Source of the DNA: Dysgonomonas gadei ATCC BAA-286
Lineage (GTDB): Bacteria > Bacteroidota > Bacteroidia > Bacteroidales > Dysgonomonadaceae
Direction: 5' to 3'
Assembly: GCF_000213555.1 (NCBI RefSeq)
Contig: NZ_GL891984.1
Location: forward strand, 200,272 to 264,271
DNA length: 64,000 bases
Shown: in pieces, positions 17,937 through 27,091 of the stretch
How the letters are laid out: each line of letters starts with the position of its first letter
Numbering within the stretch: the stretch's first letter is position 1
Made by a program: the position numbers and the translations under genes
Notes under the pieces: generated by a model
What the model saw: the letters and a program-made list of their open reading frames with translations, nothing else
Told to the model about the DNA's origin: nothing
Databases searched by the model: none

Positions 17937-20900
17937 CTAGAAAGTAATGCTTGCTCCAAAATTAATAGTTCTATTAAGTGGATACATATATCCGTATAGT
18001 TCGGTAGGCCTTTCAGGATCGACACCTTTTACCGATGTTATGGTGAACAGGTTATATGCGTTTGTATATATACGCATACGTTTGATTCCCACTTTTGAGA
18101 TCAGAGATGCAGGCAGGGTATAGCCGATCTCGGCACTTTTCAGACGCAGATAAGCTCCGTTCTGGATTGCAAACCTTGAGTTTGTGTCATAACCGATAGC
18201 ACCATATGCGTAGTAGCCGCTTACCCATTGGTTACTCGGGTCGAATGGATCTTTATTCGGGTCTGACGGATGCCAACGATCCATCATCATGTCTAATGCA
18301 TTGCCTTCCCACAGTAGAGGCATAGATAATTGTTCGCCATAGGCGACATAGGACATGGCCGACCCCTGGAACATGAGATTCAGATCGAAGCCTTTGTAGT
18401 CTGCAGAAATATTCATACTGAAGTTCATCAGAGGGTAATTGCGCTTGTCCTGAAGGTCTGCTTTACTTGCATCGGTGGTAGTGGCTATAGGATATTCGTC
18501 CATACCGTCGATAATACCGTCACCATTCCAGTCTTCATATATATAGTCGCCCGGAAGGGTTCCATTGCCTGTGAATATAGGTGAGTTTGCTATCTGATCA
18601 TAAGAAGTGTAACGTCCGTTGTCACCTTTTCCGAACCAAATGTCATTGTAGCGATAAGCTAGGTTATTCCTCCAGTAATCGTATGAGTTGCCACGTGTTG
18701 CCGATTCCACATAGCGGTTCATAGATCTTGTTATAGAGGCTATGCCGGTAACATTGTAGTTTACCTGTCCTATCTTGTTACGGTGTCTGAGTTCCAGTTC
18801 AAATCCTTTTGTCCTGTCACTGTTGATATTTTCCTGGGGCATAGTAGAACCGAATGTTCCGGGAAGAGATATCAGACGGTCGGCAAGCAAGCCGTCACGA
18901 TTTCGCTGAAACAGGTCGATGGAAAAGCCGAACAAACCTTTCTGGAAATCTGCATCAAATCCGATATTCAGGGTTTTTACAGTGTACCATGTAATGTATG
19001 GATTGGCTACAGAGCGGAATCCTAATCCATTGATAAAGTCTCCGCCAAAAACATATCCTTTAGGATAATTATCCTGAGTGTTGCCATCTGTATTCGGATA
19101 GTTGTAACCGCTCAGGAACTGATATTTGGCGGCACTGTCATCTCCCATTTTCCCGTATGAAGCCCTGACCTTCAGATTGTCGGCAAAAGGAATAGCACTT
19201 TTTATGAACTCCTCTTCCGATAAGCGCCAGCCTACTGACGCACTGGGGAAAAATCCCCAGCGGGAATCTTTTGGGAACTTGGATGAACCGTCGTAGCGAA
19301 AGCTAAATTCGGCGAGGTACTTACCTTTATAATCATAGTTGAATTTTCCGACCAGACCGGTAGAAGCATATTCGCTTATGCCGTCGCCATTTCCGATCTG
19401 GTTTGTAGAGTTACCTGCAAACAGATATGGGATAGGTATCTCAAGATCGCGCTGCGCCCATATATTGTCGCCCTGATTGTATGACTCTTCCCATAAGAGC
19501 AATCCGCTAACGCTATGCGCTTGTGCAAACAACCTGTTGTAGTTTAATGACAGCTGCCATAGTCTGCTATACGAGGTGTTGTATCTGCGATATAATCTGG
19601 AGGGTACATTTTTAGGTACAGCTGTGTATATGCCTGTGGCTTCGTCATAATTATATTCATTATATTCTTTCGTATATTCTGTGTTGTCGTCTATAGTCGT
19701 ATCATAACTGAACAAGCCTTTGGCAGACAACCCTGTAATGAACGGGATATCATAAGTCAGATCCATTGTTGACTGAAAGAGCCTTTTCTTATTGTTCACA
19801 TAACCCGATACATCTGCATCTGCCATAGCTACCACATTCTGTATATCTCCGTTCGGTTTGTCATAATATCCGGCACGATTGTTGGCATATACAGATTCTG
19901 AAGGGATCGAACGCCATAGAGTTTTGTATATTTCCCATGTAGAAGCACGCGGGCGATCTCTTTGATCTATGATCCCGTTTAGTCTCAAAGAGGCTTTCAG
20001 GTTTTTGATAATCTGGGCATTCAGGTTCGAACGCAGGTTGTAACGGTCATAGTTCAGGGAATTACTCTTGAAGAATCCGCCTTGTTCGGTATAACCGAAG
20101 TTTACATAGTAATCGACCTTGTCGCCGCCACCACTTACAGATACATTGTGCTGCTGTTGGGTCGCTGTGCTTTTCATTACCTCGTCATACCAGTCGGTAC
20201 TTACTTTTTGGCCGGTAAGGTATTCATTAATCTGGTCCTGACTGAATGTAAGCTTTGGGTCGGTAGTGCTGCGCATGCTTCTCTCATTAAACAGTGTCAT
20301 ACGGTTTACGGCTCCTACAGGCTTTAGTTTCTCTATCGGGTTTTGAATGCCATAATACATCGAATATTCGATCTTGGCTGTTCCTTTTTCCCCTTTCTTT
20401 GTCGTTATCAAAACCACACCATTTGCCGCACGTACGCCATATACGGCCGCAGATGCATCTTTGAGGACAGAGATACTTTCTATATCATTCGGATCCATAC
20501 GGGAAAAATCTCCACGGGGTACACCATCCACAACTACCAACGGATTACCGAAACCACGAATGTCGAACTGGTTATTGAATTCTCCCGGTTCCGATGTTTT
20601 CTGAATCACACGTACCCCGGCTATTTTTCCTGTTAACATGTTCTGTACATTCGAGTTTTTTGTTGCCATCAGTTCCTCGCTGTTGATAGCTGCTACTGAT
20701 CCTGTCAGAGTCGCCTTTTTCTGGGTACCGTATCCTACTACTACAATTTCGTCCAGCATCTTCTGATCTTCTTTTAACACGATATTGAAACTCACTTTGT
20801 TTGTAATATCTATATTCTGTGAAATAAATCCGACATACGATATTTTCAATCTTTGTGTGTTGGCAGGGACATTAAGGCTGAAGTTCCCGTCACTATTGGT

Positions 20901-21119
20901 AACAGTTCCCACAGAAGTGTTTTCTACGGTTATACTGGCACCGATAATAGGTTCGCTGGATTCATCTGTTATCGTACCTGTAATAGTTTTGATGTTTTGC
21001 GTATATCCTAAATGGATAGAACTGATAAATATCAGTAAAACCGCAAACATCCTTAAGTGAACTTTTCTTTGATAAAAGGGGATGTATTCCTTTCCTTTCT
21101 TAAAAAAATAATTTTTCAT
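17937..21119 (-). CDS. SusC/RagA-type TonB-dependent importer
   Basis: Outer-membrane importer, about 1060 aa. I use the ATG at 21119 (MKNYFFKKGKE); an ATG two codons upstream at 21125 is equally possible. The leader is unusually long: about 25 polar residues precede the hydrophobic stretch MFAVLLIFISSIHLGYTQ. Then come the carboxypeptidase-like domain (about 45-120), the SusC box DEIVVVGYGTQKK, plug with VRAANGVVLITTKKG, and a barrel ending in GASITF. It has no STN domain, unlike the SusC at 352-3720, so it is probably not FecR-linked. It heads the operon SusC-SusD-DUF3823-GH2, and the Kelch-SARP regulator lies 1.35 kb upstream on the same strand. Confidence 0.95.
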   Translation of the reverse strand: MKNYFFKKGKEYIPFYQRKVHLRMFAVLLIFISSIHLGYTQNIKTITGTITDESSEPIIGASITVENTSVGTVTNSDGNFSLNVPANTQRLKISYVGFISQNIDITNKVSFNIVLKEDQKMLDEIVVVGYGTQKKATLTGSVAAINSEELMATKNSNVQNMLTGKIAGVRVIQKTSEPGEFNNQFDIRGFGNPLVVVDGVPRGDFSRMDPNDIESISVLKDASAAVYGVRAANGVVLITTKKGEKGTAKIEYSMYYGIQNPIEKLKPVGAVNRMTLFNERSMRSTTDPKLTFSQDQINEYLTGQKVSTDWYDEVMKSTATQQQHNVSVSGGGDKVDYYVNFGYTEQGGFFKSNSLNYDRYNLRSNLNAQIIKNLKASLRLNGIIDQRDRPRASTWEIYKTLWRSIPSESVYANNRAGYYDKPNGDIQNVVAMADADVSGYVNNKKRLFQSTMDLTYDIPFITGLSAKGLFSYDTTIDDNTEYTKEYNEYNYDEATGIYTAVPKNVPSRLYRRYNTSYSRLWQLSLNYNRLFAQAHSVSGLLLWEESYNQGDNIWAQRDLEIPIPYLFAGNSTNQIGNGDGISEYASTGLVGKFNYDYKGKYLAEFSFRYDGSSKFPKDSRWGFFPSASVGWRLSEEEFIKSAIPFADNLKVRASYGKMGDDSAAKYQFLSGYNYPNTDGNTQDNYPKGYVFGGDFINGLGFRSVANPYITWYTVKTLNIGFDADFQKGLFGFSIDLFQRNRDGLLADRLISLPGTFGSTMPQENINSDRTKGFELELRHRNKIGQVNYNVTGIASITRSMNRYVESATRGNSYDYWRNNLAYRYNDIWFGKGDNGRYTSYDQIANSPIFTGNGTLPGDYIYEDWNGDGIIDGMDEYPIATTTDASKADLQDKRNYPLMNFSMNISADYKGFDLNLMFQGSAMSYVAYGEQLSMPLLWEGNALDMMMDRWHPSDPNKDPFDPSNQWVSGYYAYGAIGYDTNSRFAIQNGAYLRLKSAEIGYTLPASLISKVGIKRMRIYTNAYNLFTITSVKGVDPERPTELYGYMYPLNRTINFGASITF

Positions 21120-21170
21120 AGGCATGAATTTAAAGATTAATAAAATATAACCGGGCAGAGTTATTTATTG

Positions 21171-21180
21171 CAAAAGTGCA
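21171..21180 (-). promoter_or_regulatory. Possible -7 box for the SusC operon
   Basis: On the - strand TGCACTTTTG resembles the Bacteroidota -7 element TAnnTTTG with one change (CA for TA), 46 bp before the SusC start. The same GCAAAAGTG string recurs at 48000-48007, upstream of the GH78-SusC operon. Weak evidence on its own. Confidence 0.35.
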
Positions 21181-21505
21181 TGTTTAGGCCTAATGAGACG
21201 GTTAATGATTTGGTTAATGGATCGCGAAATTTTGACTTTCCTTTAGTTTTTAGTCAATCGGGATGTTTGATCTTAAATATAACAGTCAGACAGATGTTTT
21301 CGAAAGCACTTCCGATTATAGAGGAACACGCCAAGGACAAATGAGATATGTATTTTTATGCCGAAAGTTTATCTATGTATGTAGCTGTTAGCCATTAGCT
21401 GATAGCTGATAGTTCTTTGAAAAATTAATTAGCAGATTGGTAAATTAGCATATTAGCAAATGAGTGAAAAGGTGTTACGTTTGTTACTTTTTAACAAGTA
21501 ATGTT

Positions 21506-22057
21506 AATCAGTAGTTGAGTTTTAATATTCTATTTTATCTAACGCGCCGTCCGGCTTGTTTTTGGCTCCGCCGATTTCCGCTTCGCTCCAATTCATTTTG
21601 CCTTGATGCAAAACGAAACAAAAAATCAAGGCTGCATCCCTCCGGCGACCCAAAACCGCAGCTCTGGTGGGGCAAAATAATACGGAGTTATCTTTAACCG
21701 GATTATCAACCGTGTATAGTAGCTACCCTATTTTGCCCTACACCTCCGCTTTACGGATTGGGTACCCCGCCTGTGGAACGAGGCCGGGATCGCGATGCGG
21801 CGACAAGACAGTGTATTTTCATGCTTTAGCCCCACGTGCGTCAGCCCTTGCGCATTAGTGACGCAGGCGGGGCACCCACACGGTGCAAAGGGACGGGGCG
21901 ATAGTCCGTTTGTCACTTTCAGCCGGCAAATCGGTTGTGGGTCGCCGAGGAACGGAGCGCTAGCCTTTTGGTTCGTTTTGGGCAATGCCAAAATGAACAT
22001 TTAAGCGAAACTTAGTGGAGCTGAAAAAAATAGAACATTAAAACTCAACTACTGATT
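21506..22057. mobile_element. 552-bp palindromic intergenic element with 31-bp terminal inverted repeats
   Basis: The ends 21506-21536 and 22027-22057 are inverted repeats matching at 30 of 31 positions. Inside, the two halves continue to match imperfectly in inverted order: CATTTTG at 21594 against its complement near 21990, and 16-bp segments 21643-21658 and 21932-21947 (14 of 16). A further 14-bp pair lies at 21760-21773 and 21864-21877. Base composition is clearly more GC-rich than the flanks. No transposase is encoded, so it may be a MITE-like element, a decayed insertion, or a structured repeat of the intergenic type known in Bacteroidales. An 8-bp direct repeat AAGTAATG (21496-21503, 22063-22070) flanks it but is not flush with the ends. 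Confidence 0.7.
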
Positions 22058-22170
22058 CGCATAAGTAATGAGTTTTAAGTACTAAGTTGAAAGTTATACG
22101 AGATACGAGTAGACAAGACACGAGATACAAGTTGTTGACTGATGACTGTAAAGCCACTTATGCGATAGCC

Positions 22171-22309
22171 AAAGCTAACGGCTAATAGCTATCAGCTAAA
22201 AGCTGAAACATGTGTTACCTTTGTTACCTTTTAACTATACATAGTTAACGGATGCAAAAATGACAGGGTAAAAACAATGAAAAAACTGTCAGATGTGTCA
22301 GGTTTTAAC
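22171..22309 (+). repeat. Dispersed intergenic repeat module, copy A
   Basis: About 140 bp that recurs in inverted orientation at 29321-29460. Shared parts in order: AACGGCTAA.AGCT, a GTTAC-rich stretch, the dyad TTTTAACTATA.A.AGTTAA, then about 50 bp further a 29-nt block (22281-22309) identical at 28 of 29 positions to the complement of 29321-29349. A 21-nt block (22212-22232) is also perfectly repeated as the complement of 29510-29530. It carries no coding capacity. Confidence 0.75.
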
Positions 22310-22472
22310 GATATATGGTTAATAAATGTGAGTAAGGCGATGGTTGAAATTCCCGATTTTCGTGCGTTTTCCTTAGAACATCCCGGGTTCGGAAAGAGAT
22401 GCTTAAATTCCCTAAAACTTTTACAGAACTGGTTACAGGTGGGAACTTTTTCGTAGGTAAAGTAGTGTGATT

Positions 22473-25058
22473 TTAACTATTACCGTTGATAATCTGATCA
22501 AAAGAATATTCAAACTCTGTTCCAAACAGAATATTATATTCTTTGGTAAATGCTGCATATGCTTTTTGGGCAAGCCTATTTCTTCCCATTTTTACTAAAA
22601 GAGAACATTTTAGCCGAAGTGCGTCTTCATTTAGTGAATCATGGATGAAAATGGTATCAGCGAGATTGATAGCTATTTGGGGGTTTAATCTTATTTCAGT
22701 CTTTTTTGATATATCAAGTAAAAGATCGACAAGTGTATTCGAAAAATCAGCTTTGAACGGGTCTACCCACTCTACTTGGAGGCTGGGTAATAGTTCACCT
22801 GAGACTATCGACAAGAGTTTTACTATATCATTGGTATCTGTTTTTTTATTTTTAGATAGTTTATCTATGAGATATAGTGCCTGTGAATAATCACAATAAA
22901 CATCGTCTCCGAATTCGACAGTCCAGTATGAGTTATTACTTTTTATGTTTATTTGTCCTACCAGATCAAATATCATTCTCAGCTTGTTAAGAGATACACC
23001 TCTATTATTTTTCGCACTCTCTTCGGTTTTGTCAAACCATAATGTGTCTTTTAGTTTTACAGACGATATTCCCTTTCCACCTTTGAATGTATGCAGCAAA
23101 ATAAGGGTGAACAACTGCTTGAGCATAGGGGAAAACTCTTTTGTGATATCATTCCCATCTTTGTCTATAACACAGAATCCTCCGAATAAGGATATCGACT
23201 TGTTCCGTTTCTGGGGACTGATAGGTTTTACTGCAATATTGCTGTAATCTTGCAGTTGGTCATTATTTTCTGCATATACCTGTTTTTCCCTGTTATAATG
23301 AGTATAGATAAATATTACAATACATATTAGTAGAATAGCAAACAGGAATGCACCTATGATAAACGGCCGGTAACCGGATTCGGCGCGATCTTCCTGGTAT
23401 AACTCTTCTCTGGATTCAGGTGGGAATGATAGTGTGTAGATAGATACGGTATTGAGGGTGTCCCCGATGCTACTAGGACCCGAGGTTACTGCCACCAGTC
23501 TGTTTTTTTGTTTGTCTAGATACAAATCTGCATATGATTTATTATCTTCGAAATTAACGGGAATGCTGTCTCCAAGTACTTCATATTCGGGTTTGTCTAT
23601 CGAAAATCTTAATAGTGTCATTTTTGTATGAAACTGCTGCAACGGATGGCTTAATGCATAGAATGATCTGTTGGCGATATCTACTACAATAGAATTTGCT
23701 ACTACAAAGTTATTCGCCGGAGGCTGTAGCGTCCATAGTTTTTTCGATTGCAGAGTTTGTGCATCCACTTCATACAGGTCGTAAAAATACTGAGGTGATA
23801 ATTCCTGATTCCCTGTTTGGTTACCATATCCTCCGAAAATTAAGAAATGATCATCATCAAGTTTACCCAAGCCACTCAGATAGCGGGGCTGAGGATTATC
23901 TCCTTCCAATTGATTTTTTTTCCACGTATGGGTTTCGAAGTCATATATTCGCAAGTCATTCTTGTATTTGTGATGCCCGTATCCGCCGAAAAGATAGAGG
24001 GAGTTATCCTTGTTGGAGATAAAACGATTGTGATGCCAAAAGTCGGGTGGCAACTTTATATCCGGTATTATGTCCCATTGGTTCTTAAGGGTATCGTATA
24101 GCAAGACATCTTTTTCTTGTTCCAATTCGAAAGTATAGCTGACATATTTTCTTATGACGGGGTTGTATATGAGGTTGTTGGATTGTACGATATACGGTAC
24201 GGAATTATTTACCTTTTTTCGGTCTATTGTATTGGATTTTAGATTATACTTATAGAAATATGTCTGGTCATATACAGCTATTTCATTATTATCAGGATTA
24301 TAATTGATCATAGGTCTCAGCTTGGTAGTAAAGGAAGTCTGCATTTGCCAGAATATATGCTGATTTATGATCCAGTCAGGGTTCTCACATACAGCTTTAT
24401 GATGTTTTATTTCATCGTAAACTCCGTTTGATGTGTATTTGTTTAATACCCACTGATATAATGTTTTCTTATTTTCAGTTGTGATCTTTATATTTTTCAG
24501 AGAGATAGCGGGGATGTCGGTCACCTGAAATCCCTGATAGTTATTCTTTCCAAATACTATAGAAACATGGCGAAACTCATGTAATGATTCTATCTGTTGT
24601 GTGTATGATTTATCTCCTATTCTGGCAGTCAGTGTATTAGTTTTAGTATCTATGTGAATATCAACAAATATCCATTTGCTATAGTTTATTCGTGCCTCTT
24701 TAAATACTTCACTGAAAATCTCACCGGATGAATGAGCCATTAAGAATTTAGGTTCTCCTGTATTCTTTTTTTCGTTGAGCAAGAAATCTATATGTTGCCC
24801 GTTTTTATTGATCATCCGGAATACATAGCCAAATGGATATAGCGCAGCAGAATCTATTTTCAGATCAAACGAAAAATGATAGTTTTCTGGCAGGGATAGT
24901 GGTGTGTCAGGCGTAAGATTCAGGCCTGTACGTTTTTCTTTTTCTACTTCGTATGATCTGAATTTTAACCCGTATTCCACATCCTGTGCAATTACACAGG
25001 GTATAATATGTAGTATCAGGCAGTATAGTAAGATGATTTTTCTTAAAGGAAACTTCAC
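22473..25058 (-). CDS. Membrane-spanning Kelch-SARP regulator
   Basis: An 861-aa protein with an unusual build. Residues 1-24 are a signal peptide. About 30-205 form a LamG/concanavalin-like sandwich (NYHFSFDLKIDSA, WIFVDIHIDTKTN). About 235-555 contain Kelch-type propeller blades, seen as LYLFGGYG and FLIFGGYG. One transmembrane helix (about 565-587) is followed by a cytoplasmic winged helix of SARP/OmpR type (about 622-710: SLFGGF, LLHTFKGGKGISS, LKDTLWFD, LNKLRMIFD) and a BTAD-like helical domain (about 740-850). I infer a one-component sensor: glycan binding outside, DNA binding inside. It lies upstream of, and co-directional with, SusC-SusD-DUF3823-GH2, its likely target. There are no kinase or receiver domains, so it is not an HTCS. 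The Kelch part could be mistaken for galactose oxidase. Confidence 0.8.
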   Translation of the reverse strand: MKFPLRKIILLYCLILHIIPCVIAQDVEYGLKFRSYEVEKEKRTGLNLTPDTPLSLPENYHFSFDLKIDSAALYPFGYVFRMINKNGQHIDFLLNEKKNTGEPKFLMAHSSGEIFSEVFKEARINYSKWIFVDIHIDTKTNTLTARIGDKSYTQQIESLHEFRHVSIVFGKNNYQGFQVTDIPAISLKNIKITTENKKTLYQWVLNKYTSNGVYDEIKHHKAVCENPDWIINQHIFWQMQTSFTTKLRPMINYNPDNNEIAVYDQTYFYKYNLKSNTIDRKKVNNSVPYIVQSNNLIYNPVIRKYVSYTFELEQEKDVLLYDTLKNQWDIIPDIKLPPDFWHHNRFISNKDNSLYLFGGYGHHKYKNDLRIYDFETHTWKKNQLEGDNPQPRYLSGLGKLDDDHFLIFGGYGNQTGNQELSPQYFYDLYEVDAQTLQSKKLWTLQPPANNFVVANSIVVDIANRSFYALSHPLQQFHTKMTLLRFSIDKPEYEVLGDSIPVNFEDNKSYADLYLDKQKNRLVAVTSGPSSIGDTLNTVSIYTLSFPPESREELYQEDRAESGYRPFIIGAFLFAILLICIVIFIYTHYNREKQVYAENNDQLQDYSNIAVKPISPQKRNKSISLFGGFCVIDKDGNDITKEFSPMLKQLFTLILLHTFKGGKGISSVKLKDTLWFDKTEESAKNNRGVSLNKLRMIFDLVGQINIKSNNSYWTVEFGDDVYCDYSQALYLIDKLSKNKKTDTNDIVKLLSIVSGELLPSLQVEWVDPFKADFSNTLVDLLLDISKKTEIRLNPQIAINLADTIFIHDSLNEDALRLKCSLLVKMGRNRLAQKAYAAFTKEYNILFGTEFEYSFDQIINGNS

Positions 25059-25089
25059 TATATTATATATAAGGTGTCTAAATACTTAA

Positions 25090-25097
25090 CAAATATA
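25090..25097 (-). promoter_or_regulatory. -7 box of the Kelch-SARP regulator gene
   Basis: On the - strand TATATTTG matches the Bacteroidota housekeeping -7 consensus TAnnTTTG exactly and lies 32 bp before the start codon at 25058, which leaves a short leader. I see no clear TTG at -33. Confidence 0.55.
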
Positions 25098-25783
25098 TTC
25101 TTTCTTGCTGTTTGAATACCATTTTCAGAGTTAATTATTTAAAGAAAAGTCAATATTTATCAAGAGTGCGCTATTGCCCACACCCATCCGATTCTTGATT
25201 TTTATATAGTATTAGATAAATTTTCCTTAGTCTTTTTTCGAAATCATTAAATCCTGACTCCATCATATTATGGATGATATTGAATCAGAATAGCATAGTG
25301 ATTCATAACTGCAAATTTTAAGTTTTATCAAAATTAAATCAAAGGAGAATCTTAACAGAAAATATATAGTTAAAGAATGTAAATATTTTGTTTGTATTAT
25401 ATAAACCGCCTTAAAGTCTTATGAAGCTCTTCGCTAATCTATTCAGTAGAAATGCTCTATGTTATAAACATTGATCCGGGCTCTTAATCACAAAATCCAA
25501 TAAGTATTAAGGGAATAAGTATATCATGGAATTAATATATCAAGAGTAGGGAGTTTCGTTATAAATAGTTAACGGCTATTTGAAAGCATGTATTCATTAT
25601 CCGTTACATCCCATAAATGGATAACTAGTCCTTTTCAATAGGTCCTACCTTCCTTATATGCCCGAACAGAAGGTTATAATAAAAACAGGATAAAGAATAA
25701 CGCTCTTGTATGCATCTCCAATAGTTTTTATCTTTTCTTCATTGATTCTTTCTATAAATATGTTTTATAACATATTTTTGTTC

Positions 25784-25868
25784 TATCTTTGTACTGTGTT
25801 TTTCATGGTATTAGATTTAAGGTTAACAATGAAGATTGGCTGTCGGGATGACAGTCTTTTCTTATTTT
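25784..25868 (+). ncRNA. Candidate small RNA or orphan leader
   Basis: A TAnnTTTG box (TATCTTTG, 25784-25791) is followed about 45 bp later by a hairpin and T-run (25838-25868) with no open reading frame between. The expected transcript would be about 70 nt and would include ATTAGATTTAAGGTTAACAA. It points toward the end of the EEP gene, which is on the other strand, so it cannot be the leader of a protein gene here. I cannot assign it to a known RNA family. Confidence 0.35.
25838..25868 (+). terminator. Rho-independent terminator of the candidate small RNA
   Basis: Stem GGCTGTC/GACAGTC (7 bp with one G-T pair, loop GGGAT) directly followed by TTTTCTTATTTT. Read on the + strand this is a normal intrinsic terminator. 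Confidence 0.6.
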
Positions 25869-25908
25869 AGGGGATAATGACCCCTGTTCTTGCCGGATTA
25901 CCAAAGCT

Positions 25909-27000
25909 TTACTTTTTAACTTCGAAAGTAATAAGAACACCTTTATGATCGCTCGGCCAATGATTATTGAACGGTAAAATAATCGGATCTTTAGCCACTT
26001 CTTTATCCCTTTTTCCTTTTACAATACAACCTTTTGGGCCGAATAATTCCGCCTTCTTTACTACCAAATGCTTATCGGGATAATAATATACGAAGTCGAT
26101 ACGTTCCCTTTCATCCGCATCGGGAACCCATGTTATCGCATCGGGTTCAATATCTTTATTGTTGGCCGGGAATGTGAAGCCCGGATAATTTATGACATCC
26201 GGATGTATCTCCCGGTAAGCGTCCTTAAATCCGTTCCTGTACAACAAAGAAGAGACACCCCAGTTTACGATGCAGCCGTTGTGACCGAACATATTCGCTG
26301 TTCCGGCCTGCCAGTCGAGATGGGACGGTTCATTGAAATCTCCGGCATAAATAACCAGAGCCCCTTTCGAGATTTCGGTCCTGGCATCATTGATAAAATC
26401 CTGAGCCGACTCGATACGTCCCGATAGATTACAGACTTCCAGCATTGTATCCACATCCGTGATCGGCGCTTTCAGCTTGTTCCAGTTCTTACTGCCGTCG
26501 TTATAACCTCTCGGATAATAACACGTGTAGTATCTGTATTCGGAATGTGCCGGATAAACCGCGACGCGCCTTCCATCCACATTGAGTACAGCCTTGAATT
26601 GCCACTTGTTGACCCGTTGCTGCTCGATGATAGGATATTTGCTTATAATAGCCCGTCCGTCGATGCGTGCACTATAATAATGAATATTGTTTTTTTTTAA
26701 TTCAGCTATCAGTTTGGGCATTACAGGGTCGTCTGCATCTCCTTTGTATAGTTCGCAAAATGTGGCTACATCAGGCTTCAAACCTATGATTTGATCTGTC
26801 AATGCCTGAACAGCATTGGGTACTTTAGTACACTCGACCCAAATATTAAGTTGCAAGACGGTGAGTTCTGTCACGTTTTCCTTATCATCTGTATCTGGAT
26901 CCGGCTTAGATGTTTTTGAACAGTAAGTATTGGATAAGAAGAGGATAAGTAGAGAAAATGTCAATACTATCTTATATATTAGAGAAAATATTCTGGACAT
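25909..27000 (-). CDS. Endonuclease/exonuclease/phosphatase (EEP) family lipoprotein
   Basis: A 363-aa lipoprotein (lipobox Cys27, NTYCSKTS) with a full EEP fold: LQLNIW near residue 48, metal-binding Glu in FCELYKG, GDFNEPSHLDW in the middle, ERIDFVYYY, and the terminal WPSDHKG with the catalytic Asp-His. EEP enzymes cleave phosphodiesters or phosphomonoesters (DNase I, sphingomyelinase, inositol phosphatases). Exported versions in PULs could remove phosphate groups from glycans or lipids, but the substrate here is unknown. It lies 91 bp behind the first GH36 gene, and a terminator-like hairpin in that gap suggests partly independent expression. Confidence 0.85.
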   Translation of the reverse strand: MSRIFSLIYKIVLTFSLLILFLSNTYCSKTSKPDPDTDDKENVTELTVLQLNIWVECTKVPNAVQALTDQIIGLKPDVATFCELYKGDADDPVMPKLIAELKKNNIHYYSARIDGRAIISKYPIIEQQRVNKWQFKAVLNVDGRRVAVYPAHSEYRYYTCYYPRGYNDGSKNWNKLKAPITDVDTMLEVCNLSGRIESAQDFINDARTEISKGALVIYAGDFNEPSHLDWQAGTANMFGHNGCIVNWGVSSLLYRNGFKDAYREIHPDVINYPGFTFPANNKDIEPDAITWVPDADERERIDFVYYYPDKHLVVKKAELFGPKGCIVKGKRDKEVAKDPIILPFNNHWPSDHKGVLITFEVKK

Positions 27001-27023
27001 GGTTGTGTTGTTTTAAATAGTAA

Positions 27024-27081
27024 AAAAGATAGTACCATTCCCGGTTATTATCAAAAATGGCCATTCCTGATACTATCTTTT
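27024..27081 (-). terminator. Hairpin with T-run after the first GH36 gene
   Basis: Inverted arms of 11 bp (27024-27034 and 27071-27081, AAAAGATAGTA and its complement) enclose a 36-nt loop that itself contains AATGGCCATT. On the - strand the second arm runs into six T, so it can act as a terminator or attenuator between the alpha-galactosidase and the EEP gene. Confidence 0.55.
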
Positions 27082-27091
27082 GCAATAAATA

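Larger units (their letters stand above)
21126..22472. other. 1.35-kb intergenic region upstream of the SusC operon
   Basis: No convincing gene. It contains a variant promoter box about 50 bp before SusC, short AGCTATTAGC-type repeats at about 21388-21412 and 22165-22206, a fragment of the GTTAC repeat near 21470, the 552-bp palindromic element at 21506-22057, and a repeat module at 22171-22309. Short open frames in the palindromic element have no start signals or recognisable product, and I do not call them. Confidence 0.7.
25059..25908. other. 850-bp AT-rich intergenic region
   Basis: No protein gene seen. The right-hand end near 25090 holds the promoter of the Kelch-SARP gene (- strand). 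The 25784-25885 part holds a promoter-like box, a short conserved-looking stretch and a terminator-like hairpin on the + strand (see the small RNA entry), plus a small AGGGG/CCCCT hairpin at 25869-25885. In the rest I see only AT-rich sequence. Confidence 0.6.

Noticed and set aside
21728..22004. Overlapping open frames of 60-90 codons on both strands in the palindromic element
   Set aside because: They overlap each other, follow the inverted-repeat sequence, and resemble no protein I recognise. Better explained by the GC-rich non-coding repeat.
21496..22070. AAGTAATG direct repeat as a target-site duplication of the palindromic element
   Set aside because: It lies 2 bp and 5 bp away from the ends instead of flush, and an 8-bp AT-rich match may be chance. 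Kept only as a weak note.
22473..25058. Galactose oxidase annotation suggested by the Kelch repeats
   Set aside because: No copper-ligand or Cys-Tyr motif can be seen, and the chain continues through a TM helix into a DNA-binding domain, so a sensor role is much more likely.
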